From positions 2,976,001-3,040,000 of the forward strand of contig NZ_CP156060.1 of NCBI RefSeq assembly GCF_039778605.1: a stretch of 64,000 nt of DNA, in the 5' to 3' direction. The position numbers and the translations under genes were made by a program. The DNA is from Flavobacterium sp. WV_118_3 (GTDB taxonomy: Bacteria > Bacteroidota > Bacteroidia > Flavobacteriales > Flavobacteriaceae). Within the stretch, counting starts at the first letter, position 1. Every line of letters begins with the position of its first letter. This document shows positions 1 to 8,148 of this stretch, in pieces. The notes below the pieces were generated by a model, which made no database searches, had not been told where the DNA came from, and saw only the letters and a program-made list of their open reading frames with translations.

Positions 1-1
1 G

Positions 2-1063
2 TTTTCGTCCAATTATGCGCTCTATGGTGATCTTAGCGGACGCGTGATGAATATCCTCCGACAATTTACACCACACGTCGAAGAATACAGTATCGACGAG
101 GCTTTTCTGAATTTCGACGGTATGCCAATAGCCGATTACCACGATTACGGAATCCAAATCAAAAATCGAATCCAGAAATGGCTCAGTATTCCAATATGCG
201 TCGGCATGGCGCCTACCAAAGCACTGTCGAAAGTCGCTAATAAAATCGCGAAAAAATTCCAGGAACGTACCGGTGGTGTCTATGTAATCGACAGCGAAGA
301 AAAACGTATTAAAGCCTTAAAGTGGACCAAAATTGAAGACGTTTGGGGTATCGGTTATCGTTTGATCAAAAAAGTAAAAGCGCAACGGATCTTTACCGCC
401 TATGATTTTACCTTGCCGGAACACGAAGCCTGGATCCGTAGGGAAATGGGGGTTGTTGGCCTGCGACTTCGAAGCGAATTACTCGGAATTCCCGTGCTTG
501 AACTCGAAACGCAACAGGATTCGAAAAAGAGTATCGCCATTACCCGTAGTTTCGAAAAAAAGTTGTCCGATTATCGGGAAATACGGGAACGAATTGCCAC
601 TTTTGCGTCCGTTTGTGCCGAAAAACTGCGCAAACAGAAATCCTGTTGTTATAGCGTGGTAGTGCTTTTGGTAAAAGACAAACACCAAACACCCTCAAAA
701 CGACACTATTTTAGTCTGATGGAAAACCTGCCGTTTGCCAGCAATTCGAATATCACGATTAGCAATATGGCTATCGGCTTACTCGAAAAGTTATACGAAC
801 CCAATGCGGTCTATCTCAAAGCTGGTGTAATCGTAACCCAATTGATGCCACAGGATCAAAAGCAATTGCATTTATTTGAAGAAGAAAATCCAAGACATCA
901 GAAATTGATGGAGGTCATGGACAACTATCACCAAAAAACAGGCAATCGAAAAATCCGATTGGGAAATCAGGATTTACAACGAACCTGGAAAATGAAACAA
1001 CAGCATCTTTCACCCAACTATACAACCGACATTAAAGACATACTGGAAATACAATGCCACTAG
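2..1063 (+). CDS. umuC: Y-family DNA polymerase V catalytic subunit UmuC (5' partial)
   Basis: Translesion DNA polymerase of the SOS response. The frame is open from base 2 and begins FSSNYALYGDLSGRVM, a typical internal UmuC sequence, so the true start lies before the window. Visible landmarks are the catalytic SIDEAF motif (codons at about 91-108), PICVGMAPTKALSKVAN, and a helix-hairpin-helix region around WGIGYRLIKKV. The little-finger and C-terminal UmuC domains follow, ending QHLSPNYTTDIKDILEIQCH. The 3' end overlaps the umuD start by 10 bases, so the two are translationally coupled. Catalytic order umuC-umuD is the reverse of the classical umuDC operon. Confidence 0.95.
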   Translation, partial: FSSNYALYGDLSGRVMNILRQFTPHVEEYSIDEAFLNFDGMPIADYHDYGIQIKNRIQKWLSIPICVGMAPTKALSKVANKIAKKFQERTGGVYVIDSEEKRIKALKWTKIEDVWGIGYRLIKKVKAQRIFTAYDFTLPEHEAWIRREMGVVGLRLRSELLGIPVLELETQQDSKKSIAITRSFEKKLSDYREIRERIATFASVCAEKLRKQKSCCYSVVVLLVKDKHQTPSKRHYFSLMENLPFASNSNITISNMAIGLLEKLYEPNAVYLKAGVIVTQLMPQDQKQLHLFEEENPRHQKLMEVMDNYHQKTGNRKIRLGNQDLQRTWKMKQQHLSPNYTTDIKDILEIQCH

Positions 1064-1491
1064 ACAAAACGCCCCTGAAATTTTTTATGCCCGAAAGCGA
1101 TGCTTCGGTAGAATTACCTTTTATAGCCGATGGTATCAAAGCGGGATTTCCCTCGCCTGCCGCCGATTTCGACGGTACTAAAATCAGTCTGGATAAAGTG
1201 GTGGTTAAAAATCAGGAGGCTACTTTTTATGCACGGGCCAAAGGAAATTCGATGTGCGGTGCCGGTATCGACGATGGCGATATTCTGGTGATCGACCGTA
1301 GTCTGGAACCAAAAAATAATAAAATTGCCGTTTGTTATATCGATGGGGAATTTACCGTAAAACGGATTAAAATCGAAAAGGATTGTATCTACCTCATCCC
1401 GGAAAATACCGATTACAATCCGATAAAAGTAACCGAAGAAAATGATTTGATCATCTGGGGAATCGTTACCTATGTATTGAAGAGTGTTTAG
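1054..1491 (+). CDS. umuD: UmuD-like S24 peptidase, self-cleaving partner of UmuC
   Basis: Small LexA/UmuD-family protein of 145 residues, a usual length. It should self-cleave on a RecA filament to give UmuD', which binds UmuC to make polymerase V. Visible features are the Ala30-Gly31 cleavage site in IKAGFPSPA, the nucleophile Ser66 in AKGNSMCGAGI, and the general base Lys103 in FTVKRI. There is no helix-turn-helix, so it is not a LexA repressor. It starts inside the end of umuC (10-base overlap). Its stop overlaps the stop of the convergent gene on the other strand by 3 bases, with no terminator between them. Confidence 0.93.
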   Translation: MPLDKTPLKFFMPESDASVELPFIADGIKAGFPSPAADFDGTKISLDKVVVKNQEATFYARAKGNSMCGAGIDDGDILVIDRSLEPKNNKIAVCYIDGEFTVKRIKIEKDCIYLIPENTDYNPIKVTEENDLIIWGIVTYVLKSV

Positions 1492-1844
1492 TTTTTACAC
1501 AACTCATCCAAATAGGTATTAAGGTCCAACTGGAAAAGCGTTCCTTCTACCAGATCTTTAATCTGGTATACTTCTTTTTGCGTTACCGCAAGATCCAGGG
1601 CTTCAAATGGCGTTTTTAATAAAAATTTATGGCAACGACTACGCATTTCACAGTCCGAACAACAAGTACTTTGACACGATAAATCGATCAGTTCCGAAAA
1701 TTCCTGTATCTGCTCGCGAGTCAGGTAAAATCCGGTTTCTTTAAATACCAACTGTACCTTATGACGTAAGGTTTGCTGGTCTTTAATCCAGAAAAATGCT
1801 ACTCCGAAATCGTTATGATATAGTTGTTCTATCTGTTGCATCAC
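1488..1844 (-). CDS. Conserved hypothetical protein with cysteine cluster
   Basis: Protein of 118 residues that I do not recognise. It has no signal peptide or membrane helix, so it is probably cytoplasmic. A cysteine cluster in the middle (residues about 56-70, pattern CxxxCCxxCxxxxxC, followed by His) could bind a metal or an iron-sulfur cluster, but nothing else supports that. It is convergent with umuD, with overlapping stops. The start ATG is followed at once by a second ATG (MMQQ), and either could be used. Upstream lies the tandem-repeat element at 1910-2002. Confidence 0.7.
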   Translation of the reverse strand: MMQQIEQLYHNDFGVAFFWIKDQQTLRHKVQLVFKETGFYLTREQIQEFSELIDLSCQSTCCSDCEMRSRCHKFLLKTPFEALDLAVTQKEVYQIKDLVEGTLFQLDLNTYLDELCKN

Positions 1845-1909
1845 CTTTAATTTTAAACAAATATAGGAAATTATTTATATTCATTCTAAATAAAATAATT
1901 TTATTTTCA

Positions 1910-2002
1910 GGATAGCCTACCCTTATACCAGGGACCTACCCTTATACCAGGGACCTACCAATATAAGGGCATTCCAAAAAACCATTTTTATTAAGGCTAT
2001 CC
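1910..2002. repeat. 19-bp tandem repeat inside a 9-bp inverted repeat
   Basis: Two perfect adjacent copies of a 19-base unit (cctacccttataccaggga) occupy 1916-1934 and 1935-1953. A third, degenerate copy begins at 1954 (cctaccaatataaggg). The block is bracketed by ggatagcct (1910-1918) and its exact reverse complement aggctatcc (1994-2002). It lies just after the stop of the oxidoreductase gene and upstream of the 118-residue gene, so it could act as a 3' hairpin for the first, an operator for the second, or both. Confidence 0.75.
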
Positions 2003-2006
2003 GTAA

Positions 2007-3020
2007 TTATTTTTGAAACACTTCTGCCAATATTTCAAAGGATCGTAATTTGGCCTTTTGATCAAAAATCTGCGAAATGGCCATTATTTCGTTTACTTTG
2101 GTAGCTTGTATAAACTCATTAAAATGCTGTTGTAAAGTGGTTCTATTCCCTACAAATGTAAAGGCCGTCATTTGCATAACCGCTTCCATAACATCGGCAG
2201 TCCATACCGCATCCATATCGTCAACCGGTGGCATTAACGGCCGGCGTGTATTGGTGATGATTCCGGTAAAAGCCTGATACAGCGAAGTAGCTAAATAGTT
2301 CGCTTCGTCATCATTATCCGCGGCAACCACATTCACACAAGCCAGAATATAGGGTTCCGCCAAATACTCCGATGGAATAAAATAGTGTCGGTACAATTCG
2401 ATCGCACGGTAAAATTGCGCCGGTGCAAAATGAGCCGCAAAAGCATAGGGTAATCCTAATTTTCCAGCCAGGATAGCGCTTTCCATACTGGAGCCTAAAA
2501 TCCATAACGGGATATCGATCCCTTCGCCCGGAAAAGCCCGCACTTTTGCCGTACTGTTTTCGGCACTTAAATAGCGTTGTAATTCCTGTATATGTGCTTC
2601 AAAATCGTAATTCAGGTCGTAATTGTTTTTGCGTAAGGCCATCGCAGTCGCACCATCGGTTCCGGGTGCGCGTCCCAATCCGAGGTCGATCCGTCCGGGA
2701 TATAAAGTGCTTAGTGTTCCGAATTGCTCTGCTACGGCAAGTGGCGAATGGTTGGGTAACATAATACCTCCGGAGCCAATGCGTAGGGTTTGGGTATGTT
2801 CGGCGATATTGCCAATCAGAACAGAAGTGGCCGAACTCGCGACATGTTGCATATTGTGATGTTCGGATAACCAAAAACGCGAATAGCCTAAAGCTTCCAC
2901 TTTTTGAGCCAGTTCCCGGCATTTTCGGAAGGTGTCAGAATAGGTGTCACCCTGAGAAACTACCGCTAAATCCAGTATAGAATAGTGAACTCCGTGTAAC
3001 GGATTTTCAGTTGAAATCAT
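2007..3020 (-). CDS. LLM class flavin-dependent oxidoreductase
   Basis: Luciferase-like monooxygenase family TIM-barrel protein of 337 residues. It probably uses reduced FMN on an unknown small substrate. Family marks include an N-terminal YSILDLAVVSQG strand, RFWLSEHHNMQ, IGSGGIMLPNHSPLAVAEQF and GRIDLGLGRAPGTD, all typical of the MsnO8-like subgroup of about 330-340 residues. It appears to be a single gene: the nearest neighbour, recJ, lies 66 bases upstream on the same strand. The substrate cannot be read from sequence. Confidence 0.9.
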   Translation of the reverse strand: MISTENPLHGVHYSILDLAVVSQGDTYSDTFRKCRELAQKVEALGYSRFWLSEHHNMQHVASSATSVLIGNIAEHTQTLRIGSGGIMLPNHSPLAVAEQFGTLSTLYPGRIDLGLGRAPGTDGATAMALRKNNYDLNYDFEAHIQELQRYLSAENSTAKVRAFPGEGIDIPLWILGSSMESAILAGKLGLPYAFAAHFAPAQFYRAIELYRHYFIPSEYLAEPYILACVNVVAADNDDEANYLATSLYQAFTGIITNTRRPLMPPVDDMDAVWTADVMEAVMQMTAFTFVGNRTTLQQHFNEFIQATKVNEIMAISQIFDQKAKLRSFEILAEVFQK

Positions 3021-3086
3021 TTCTTGTTTTTTATAAAAACTAAAAGTAGAGAAATACTTTCTTCAGAAAACCCAACAAACTGTTAA

Positions 3087-4784
3087 TTAAGATACTTTAA
3101 TATCCCGTAAGCGAAGTTGTACACTTACAGTGCCGTTCCATTCGTTTTCGTCGATTGAAAAAACGGCATCAAAGTGTTTTTGATTTTGAGTAAGTCCGAT
3201 TTTTTTAGCCAGACCAAAACCAATCGCTGCATATCCTTTCCCCTCAGGTTGTTGTTTAACAAATAATCGCAGATGTTCTTCATCCTGACCAATTGCTTTA
3301 CCATAACCGCTATCCGTTAAATGACGCGCGATAAAAACCGGTGTCATGTTTTCCGGACCAAACGGCTCAAATTGTTTTAGGATACGAATAAGTTTATCGT
3401 CGATATCCGAAAAATCGATTTCGGCATCGATACTGATTTCCGGCACTAGCAAATCGGGTGTAATGGTTTCCGATACTACTCTTTCAAATTGATTTTTGAA
3501 CGATTCAAAATCGCTTTCTTTTAGCGTCAATCCGGCCGCATACATATGCCCGCCGAATTGTTCCAGATAATCAGAACAGGCTTCCAAGGCATTATAAACA
3601 TCGAAATCTTTAACCGATCGCGCCGAAGCGGCCAGTTTATCGCCACTTTTGGTGAAAACCAAGGTCGGACGATAATACACTTCCGTCAGTCGGGAAGCTA
3701 CAATTCCGATAACGCCTTTATGCCAGTCTTCCTGATAGACAACCGTTGTATATCGTTCCTGTTCGCCATTCGTTTCAATCTGTTTTAAGGCTTCTTTGGT
3801 GATCTGTCTGTCCAGATCTTTTCGGTCGGCATTAAAAGTTTCAATCTGACTGGCAAATTCCTCCGCCTGTTTCTGATTAAACTCGGTCAATAAGGCTACC
3901 GCATGGTTACCATGTTTGATCCTTCCGGCGGCATTGATACGGGGCGCTATAATAAAAACCACATCGGTGATCGTTAATTCCTGTTTTTTGACATTTTTAA
4001 TCAGTGCTTTAATCCCCGGACGCGGATTCTTATTGATCACTTCCAATCCGAATTTGGCCAAAACCCGGTTTTCTCCGGTAATCGGAACAATATCCGCGGC
4101 TATAGCCGTCGCTACCAAATCTAAATATGGAATCAAATCCCGTAAACTTTGTCCACGCTTGGCCGACAAGGCTTGTATTAGTTTAAAACCGACACCACAT
4201 CCGCATAATTCTTTATACGGATAGGCACAATCCTGTCGTTTCGGATCCAATACGGCAATGGCTTCCGGCAATTCGTCTCCCGGACGATGGTGATCGCAGA
4301 TAATAAAATCAATGCCTTTTTGTTTCGCATATTCGACCTTATCAACCGATTTGATTCCACAATCCAGCGCGATGATCAGTGTAAATCCGTTGTCTTCTGC
4401 AAAATCAATTCCCTGAAACGAAACGCCATACCCTTCCGCATACCGGTCGGGAATATAGGTGGCTACATTCGGATAATAGCTTCTAAGGTACGAACTCATT
4501 AAGGCCACAGCCGTAGTTCCGTCGACATCATAATCGCCAAACACCAAAATATTTTCTCCGGCTGTTATGGCGGTTTCGATACGCGCCACGGCTTTATCCA
4601 TATCCTGCATCAGGTACGGATCGTGTAAATGTTCGAACGCCGGTCGGAAAAAAGCGCGCGCTTCCTCAAAGGTTTCCACACCGCGTTGCACCAATAAAGC
4701 AGCAATTAATGGCGTCACGCCCAGTTCGGCAGCCAGTTCCCTGGTTTTATGGGGATTCGGGTTAGGTTTGAGTGTCCAGCGCAT
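3087..4784 (-). CDS. recJ: Single-stranded-DNA-specific 5'-3' exonuclease RecJ
   Basis: DHH-family exonuclease that degrades 5' single-stranded ends in recombination and mismatch or base-excision repair. At 565 residues the length is normal. The metal-binding motifs are all present: DYDVDGTTAVALM (Asp84, Asp86, Asp88), DCGIKS (141-146) and the DHH triad (164-166). The DHHA1 domain contains SARSVKDFDVYNAL and GGHMYAAGLTL. A C-terminal OB-like domain follows. The start MRWTLKPNPN is conserved in the Bacteroidota. The perfect palindrome at 4824-4856 lies just upstream. Confidence 0.96.
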   Translation of the reverse strand: MRWTLKPNPNPHKTRELAAELGVTPLIAALLVQRGVETFEEARAFFRPAFEHLHDPYLMQDMDKAVARIETAITAGENILVFGDYDVDGTTAVALMSSYLRSYYPNVATYIPDRYAEGYGVSFQGIDFAEDNGFTLIIALDCGIKSVDKVEYAKQKGIDFIICDHHRPGDELPEAIAVLDPKRQDCAYPYKELCGCGVGFKLIQALSAKRGQSLRDLIPYLDLVATAIAADIVPITGENRVLAKFGLEVINKNPRPGIKALIKNVKKQELTITDVVFIIAPRINAAGRIKHGNHAVALLTEFNQKQAEEFASQIETFNADRKDLDRQITKEALKQIETNGEQERYTTVVYQEDWHKGVIGIVASRLTEVYYRPTLVFTKSGDKLAASARSVKDFDVYNALEACSDYLEQFGGHMYAAGLTLKESDFESFKNQFERVVSETITPDLLVPEISIDAEIDFSDIDDKLIRILKQFEPFGPENMTPVFIARHLTDSGYGKAIGQDEEHLRLFVKQQPEGKGYAAIGFGLAKKIGLTQNQKHFDAVFSIDENEWNGTVSVQLRLRDIKVS

Positions 4785-4823
4785 AGTGGTATTTTGTATG
4801 GTTTATAAATCTATCTGTGCGTT

Positions 4824-4856
4824 ACACCTGACAGGTTTTCGAAACCTGTCAGGTGT
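4824..4856. repeat. Perfect palindromic repeat (copy 1)
   Basis: A 15-base arm (acacctgacaggttt, 4824-4838) and its exact reverse complement (4842-4856) are separated by tcg. The same core recurs at 55878-55918, and a diverged form at 59786-59817, always between genes. Here it lies between recJ and the OsmC gene, both on the minus strand, where it could fold in the RNA as a strong hairpin. Confidence 0.9.
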
Positions 4857-4862
4857 TTGATT

Positions 4863-5285
4863 TTATAGGGTGTGGTAGTGTATTTTGATTTCAACTTTGG
4901 CAAACTGACGGAACATTTCCATCACGCCACAGTATTTTTCAACAGAAAGGTTGACCGCTTTTTCCAGTTTTTTCGGTTCGAGGTTATTCCCGTAAAAATG
5001 GTAGTCCACCCGAACAGTATGGTAGGTTTTCGGATGTTCTTCGGTTAATTCGCCTTCCGTTTCGATGGTAAAATCAGCAACCTCCAGTTTCATTTTTTCG
5101 ATAAGCGAAGCCACATCCAATCCGGTACAACCGGCCAATGCCGACAACATCAACGCTTTCGGGCGCAGTCCTTTTCCCTCACCTCCATTTTCCGGTCCGG
5201 CATCAATCGTCATTAAATCACCACTGGGATTTGTCGATTCAAATTGCATTTTCCCCAACCATTTGGTGCGTACCTGATGTGTCAT
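4863..5285 (-). CDS. OsmC family protein (peroxide-reducing fold)
   Basis: Protein of 140 residues of the OsmC/Ohr fold, whose members reduce organic hydroperoxides with a cysteine pair. Both family cysteines are present: Cys53 in LAGCTGLDV and Cys119 in VEKYCGVMEM. This resembles the YhfA-like OsmC branch rather than Ohr. The ATG overlaps the last four bases of rsmI, so translation is coupled to rsmI. The reading frame ends close to the palindrome at 4824-4856. The substrate is unknown. Confidence 0.9.
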   Translation of the reverse strand: MTHQVRTKWLGKMQFESTNPSGDLMTIDAGPENGGEGKGLRPKALMLSALAGCTGLDVASLIEKMKLEVADFTIETEGELTEEHPKTYHTVRVDYHFYGNNLEPKKLEKAVNLSVEKYCGVMEMFRQFAKVEIKIHYHTL

Positions 5286-5992
5286 ATCGCTTCGTTTTTA
5301 TCTTTTTTCGTTTCTTTTTCCGTGATCTTTCCGCCTACAATCACTACAATTTCTCCTTTTGGCGGTTTGGCTTCAAAGTGTTTCAAAACCTCTTCGGCGG
5401 TTCCGCGAACGGTTTCTTCATGCAGTTTGGACAACTCCCGCGATACCGAAACCGGTCGGTCGGCACCAAAATACTGTACAAACTCAGCTAATGTTTTGAC
5501 CAGTTTATGCGGTGAAACATAGAGAATCATCGTACGGGTTTCTTCCGCTAATGCAAGATAACGCGTTTGTCGGCCTTTTTTATCCGGTAAAAAGCCTTCA
5601 AATATAAATTTGTCATTTGGCAATCCGCTATTGACCAAAGCCGGGACAAAAGCTGTAGCTCCGGGTAAACATTCCACTTCGATTTTGTTTTCCACACAAG
5701 CGCGGGTCAGTAAAAAGCCCGGATCGGAAATGGCCGGTGTTCCTGCATCCGAAATCAACGCAATCGTTTCTCCGGATTGTAGTCTTCGGATAATATACTC
5801 GACCGTTTTGTGTTCGTTATGCATATGATGACTTTGCATCGGTGTGGCGATCTCGAAATGTTTGAGCAGTTTTCCGCTGTTACGGGTATCTTCCGCCAAA
5901 ATCAAGTCGACTTCCTTTAAGATACGGATCGCCCGGAAAGTCATGTCTTCCAGATTTCCGATTGGCGTTGGGACCAAATATAATTTAGACAT
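5282..5992 (-). CDS. rsmI: 16S rRNA (cytidine1402-2'-O)-methyltransferase RsmI
   Basis: Tetrapyrrole-methylase-fold enzyme that 2'-O-methylates C1402 in the decoding site of 16S rRNA. The start at 5992 gives MSKLYLVPTPIGNLEDMTFR, the canonical N terminus; the frame extends 10 codons further upstream without support. Other marks are AEDTRNSGKLLKHF, ALISDAGTPAISDPGF and LPGATAFVPALVNSGLP. Length is 236 residues, as usual for the family. It overlaps the OsmC gene by four bases. A hairpin at 6007-6046 separates it from the acidic protein gene upstream. Confidence 0.95.
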   Translation of the reverse strand: MSKLYLVPTPIGNLEDMTFRAIRILKEVDLILAEDTRNSGKLLKHFEIATPMQSHHMHNEHKTVEYIIRRLQSGETIALISDAGTPAISDPGFLLTRACVENKIEVECLPGATAFVPALVNSGLPNDKFIFEGFLPDKKGRQTRYLALAEETRTMILYVSPHKLVKTLAEFVQYFGADRPVSVSRELSKLHEETVRGTAEEVLKHFEAKPPKGEIVVIVGGKITEKETKKDKNEAI

Positions 5993-6006
5993 AGCGTAAA
6001 ATTTAA

Positions 6007-6046
6007 ACACCAATCGGCACAAACCGCAGTTTATACCGATTGGTGT
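6007..6046 (-). terminator. Hairpin between acidic-protein gene and rsmI
   Basis: Arms acaccaatcgg (6007-6017) and ccgattggtgt (6036-6046) are exact reverse complements around an 18-base loop. It starts 19 bases after the stop of the minus-strand gene at 6065-7075. Read on the minus strand it is followed by a short T-rich stretch rather than a strong T run, so it may be a weak terminator or attenuator before rsmI. Confidence 0.5.
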
Positions 6047-6064
6047 AATGAATGGGTATCGTTA

Positions 6065-7075
6065 TTATGAAAATCGCTTCTCAACGATCTCCATAAAGCG
6101 TGTTTCGTATTCTTCTTTTCCTTCCCAGTTATTGTAATCCGGTTTTACCAGGTCTTCGATAAAATTCTGGGCATCCTGATAATTATCAAAACTGTTTAAT
6201 TGCGACAATACGCGATTCAAATCTTCTCCGCTTCCGCCAAAAAGATTTTTTTCAAAAGCGATACGGTCGTTTAATCCCAACGAAATCGATTTCCCTACAG
6301 CATCGGTTTTACGACTATAGGCATCCTTTTCCGCATCAATCGACATTGATTGTGTCTCCACCTTGGTTTCGAATACCGGTTCGAAAGTGATATCGGCTAC
6401 TTTTTCTACCTCAGCCGGTACATCTTCTACTTTTACAAACTCCGGTTCTTTATAGGTGTGCTGACCCAACAAATCCTCTAGTGTGATTTGTTGCGCTTCT
6501 TTTTTCGGTTCTTCTTTTACCGGTTCGAAAACAGGCTCTTCCATTACTTCCGGGAAAGCAGCTTTTTCTTCTTCAATCAGCGGTTCTTCTTCATCCAGAT
6601 CACTTTCGTCAATATCGATCTGGCCTACGACTACTTTTTCCGCTTCCGCTACAACCGGCTCTTCCGGTTCCTCCTCTTGTTCCGGTTCTGACACCACTTC
6701 TTCAATAGCAGTATTTTCTTCTTCCGAAACAGACGCTTCTGTAATTACGGCTTCCAACGTTTCTTCCGGCGTAGCAATCGTTTCCACCTCCGGTTCTTTT
6801 TCGGGCACAACCGGTTCTTCTTTTTTCGGTTCTTCGATAACGGCTACGGTTTCCGGTTCCTTATTTTCAAAAGTCTCCTCCAGTTTTTCTTCCAGTTCCG
6901 GCAGACCGATTGTTGGCTTCGCTTCTTCAAAATTTTCTTCATAAAAACGCAATACGGATAAGATTTCATACAACTTTTGCGTTTCCTGGTGTAACTGAAT
7001 TACTTCCGATTTGTTTTTTAATTTTAAAATGCGATGCGCAATACTAATCAACTCGGCCTCTAACTTTTTCTTCAT
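6065..7075 (-). CDS. Acidic, largely disordered conserved hypothetical protein
   Basis: Protein of 336 residues with three parts: a basic helical N terminus (about 1-45, MKKKLEAELISIAHRILKLK), a long Glu/Pro/Val-rich acidic middle (about 50-235), and a folded-looking C terminus (about 240-336) containing SLGLNDRIAFEKNLF and the ending RFMEIVEKRFS. There is no signal peptide. I recognise this as a type of conserved flavobacterial protein of unknown function found near rsmI and tdk. The conserved ends joined by a disordered linker suggest a tether or scaffold, but this is inference. A TACTTTTG box lies at 7134-7141 on the same strand. Confidence 0.85.
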   Translation of the reverse strand: MKKKLEAELISIAHRILKLKNKSEVIQLHQETQKLYEILSVLRFYEENFEEAKPTIGLPELEEKLEETFENKEPETVAVIEEPKKEEPVVPEKEPEVETIATPEETLEAVITEASVSEEENTAIEEVVSEPEQEEEPEEPVVAEAEKVVVGQIDIDESDLDEEEPLIEEEKAAFPEVMEEPVFEPVKEEPKKEAQQITLEDLLGQHTYKEPEFVKVEDVPAEVEKVADITFEPVFETKVETQSMSIDAEKDAYSRKTDAVGKSISLGLNDRIAFEKNLFGGSGEDLNRVLSQLNSFDNYQDAQNFIEDLVKPDYNNWEGKEEYETRFMEIVEKRFS

Positions 7076-7133
7076 AACTTTTGCTTTTATATGGAGTAAA
7101 ACGATGGTTATTTTAATAAATTTGTTTCCATTA

Positions 7134-7141
7134 CAAAAGTA
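7134..7141 (-). promoter_or_regulatory. Bacteroidota -7 box TACTTTTG
   Basis: On the minus strand the sequence reads TACTTTTG, matching the Bacteroidota -7 consensus TAnnTTTG. It lies about 60 bases before the ATG of the acidic-protein gene. No clear -33 element was found. Confidence 0.5.
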
Positions 7142-7179
7142 ACAGAAAAAAACGCTGTTTACAGCTTGAAAAGTACAAA

Positions 7180-7803
7180 ATGTTTCTCGAAAATACGGTA
7201 AATCATAAAGAACAATTTGGGTGGATTGAAGTCATATGTGGCTCTATGTTTTCCGGTAAGACGGAAGAATTGATACGCCGTTTAAAAAGGGCTCAGTTCG
7301 CCAAACAACGCGTTGAAATTTTCAAACCGGCCATCGATACCCGTTACCACGATGAGATGGTGGTTTCACACGATTCGAATGAAATCCGATCTACACCTGT
7401 TCCTGCTGCGGCGAATATCCGTATTCTGGCCGATGGCTGCGATGTGGTAGGTATTGATGAGGCGCAGTTTTTTGACGATGAAATTGTAGCGGTTTGCAAC
7501 GATCTGGCCAATGCCGGTGTTCGCGTAATCGTTGCCGGTCTGGATATGGATTTTAAAGGTAATCCTTTTGGCCCTATGCCGGCACTAATGGCTACTGCCG
7601 AATATGTTACCAAAGTACACGCCGTATGTACCCGTACCGGAAATCTGGCCAATTACAGCTTCCGAAAAGCGCAAAACGACAATCTTGTCTTGCTTGGCGA
7701 AACCGAAGAATACGAACCGCTAAGTCGTGCCGCCTATTTTACGGCCATGAAAGAAATACAAGAGAAAGAGAAAAATTCCAAAAACAAAAAAAACAACGAG
7801 TAA
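7180..7803 (+). CDS. tdk: Thymidine kinase (type II)
   Basis: Phosphorylates thymidine in the salvage of dTMP. The protein has 207 residues, with the P-loop [10 protein letters not shown] (21-30), the lid region [11 protein letters not shown], and the catalytic DEAQFF motif with Glu94. The zinc ribbon of the family normally has two CxxC pairs. Here only Cys150 remains (AVCTRTGN), and the second pair reads LSRAAY (181-186), so structural zinc binding appears lost. The C terminus is Lys/Asn-rich. It is followed by a toxin-antitoxin pair and then murF-alr on the same strand. Confidence 0.95.
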   Translation: MFLENTVNHKEQFGWIEVICGSMFSGKTEELIRRLKRAQFAKQRVEIFKPAIDTRYHDEMVVSHDSNEIRSTPVPAAANIRILADGCDVVGIDEAQFFDDEIVAVCNDLANAGVRVIVAGLDMDFKGNPFGPMPALMATAEYVTKVHAVCTRTGNLANYSFRKAQNDNLVLLGETEEYEPLSRAAYFTAMKEIQEKEKNSKNKKNNE

Positions 7804-7890
7804 CCCCATTCCGCTTCGTGTTATAAAAACGCTAATATTGAAGATTGTACGGATAATTTCCCTAATTTTATACGTAGTAAACCCGAAGCC

Positions 7891-8148
7891 ATGGATCGTA
7901 AACTGACGCTTAAACTTGATAAAGAGGTTATCGAAAAAGCCAAAGAGTATGCTTCCCGGAACAAAAAAAGCTTGTCCCGGATCATAGAGTCCTATCTGCA
8001 ATCGTTAACATCCGACAACCCCAGAGATAATTCCAAGGAAATCAAAATATCACCCTTTGTAAAAGAGCTGTCACAGCCAACTTCTTTACCGGAAGATTTT
8101 GATTATAAAAAAGAACTGGGCAATCACTATTCCGAAAAGCATCAATAA
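7891..8148 (+). CDS. Antitoxin of PIN-type TA pair (DUF6364-like)
   Basis: Protein of 85 residues beginning MDRKLTLKLDKEVIEKAKEY, the ribbon-helix-helix start typical of DUF6364/VapB-like antitoxins. The helix RNKKSLSRIIESYL follows. The C-terminal half is polar, with SLPEDFDYKKELGNHY, the kind of tail that wraps a PIN toxin. Its TAA shares one base with the ATG of the toxin gene, the tight coupling expected of a TA operon. Such antitoxins usually bind their own promoter, so operator sites may lie in the 87 bases before it. Confidence 0.85.
   Translation: MDRKLTLKLDKEVIEKAKEYASRNKKSLSRIIESYLQSLTSDNPRDNSKEIKISPFVKELSQPTSLPEDFDYKKELGNHYSEKHQ

Noticed and set aside
1916..1969. Tandem repeats considered as a CRISPR array
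   Set aside because: Units are directly adjacent with no spacers, there are fewer than three full copies, and no cas genes are nearby.
6483..6944. 153-residue Ser/Gly-rich open frame antisense to the acidic protein gene
   Set aside because: Its composition is the mirror of Glu/Pro-rich codons on the other strand, with no domain, promoter or start signal.
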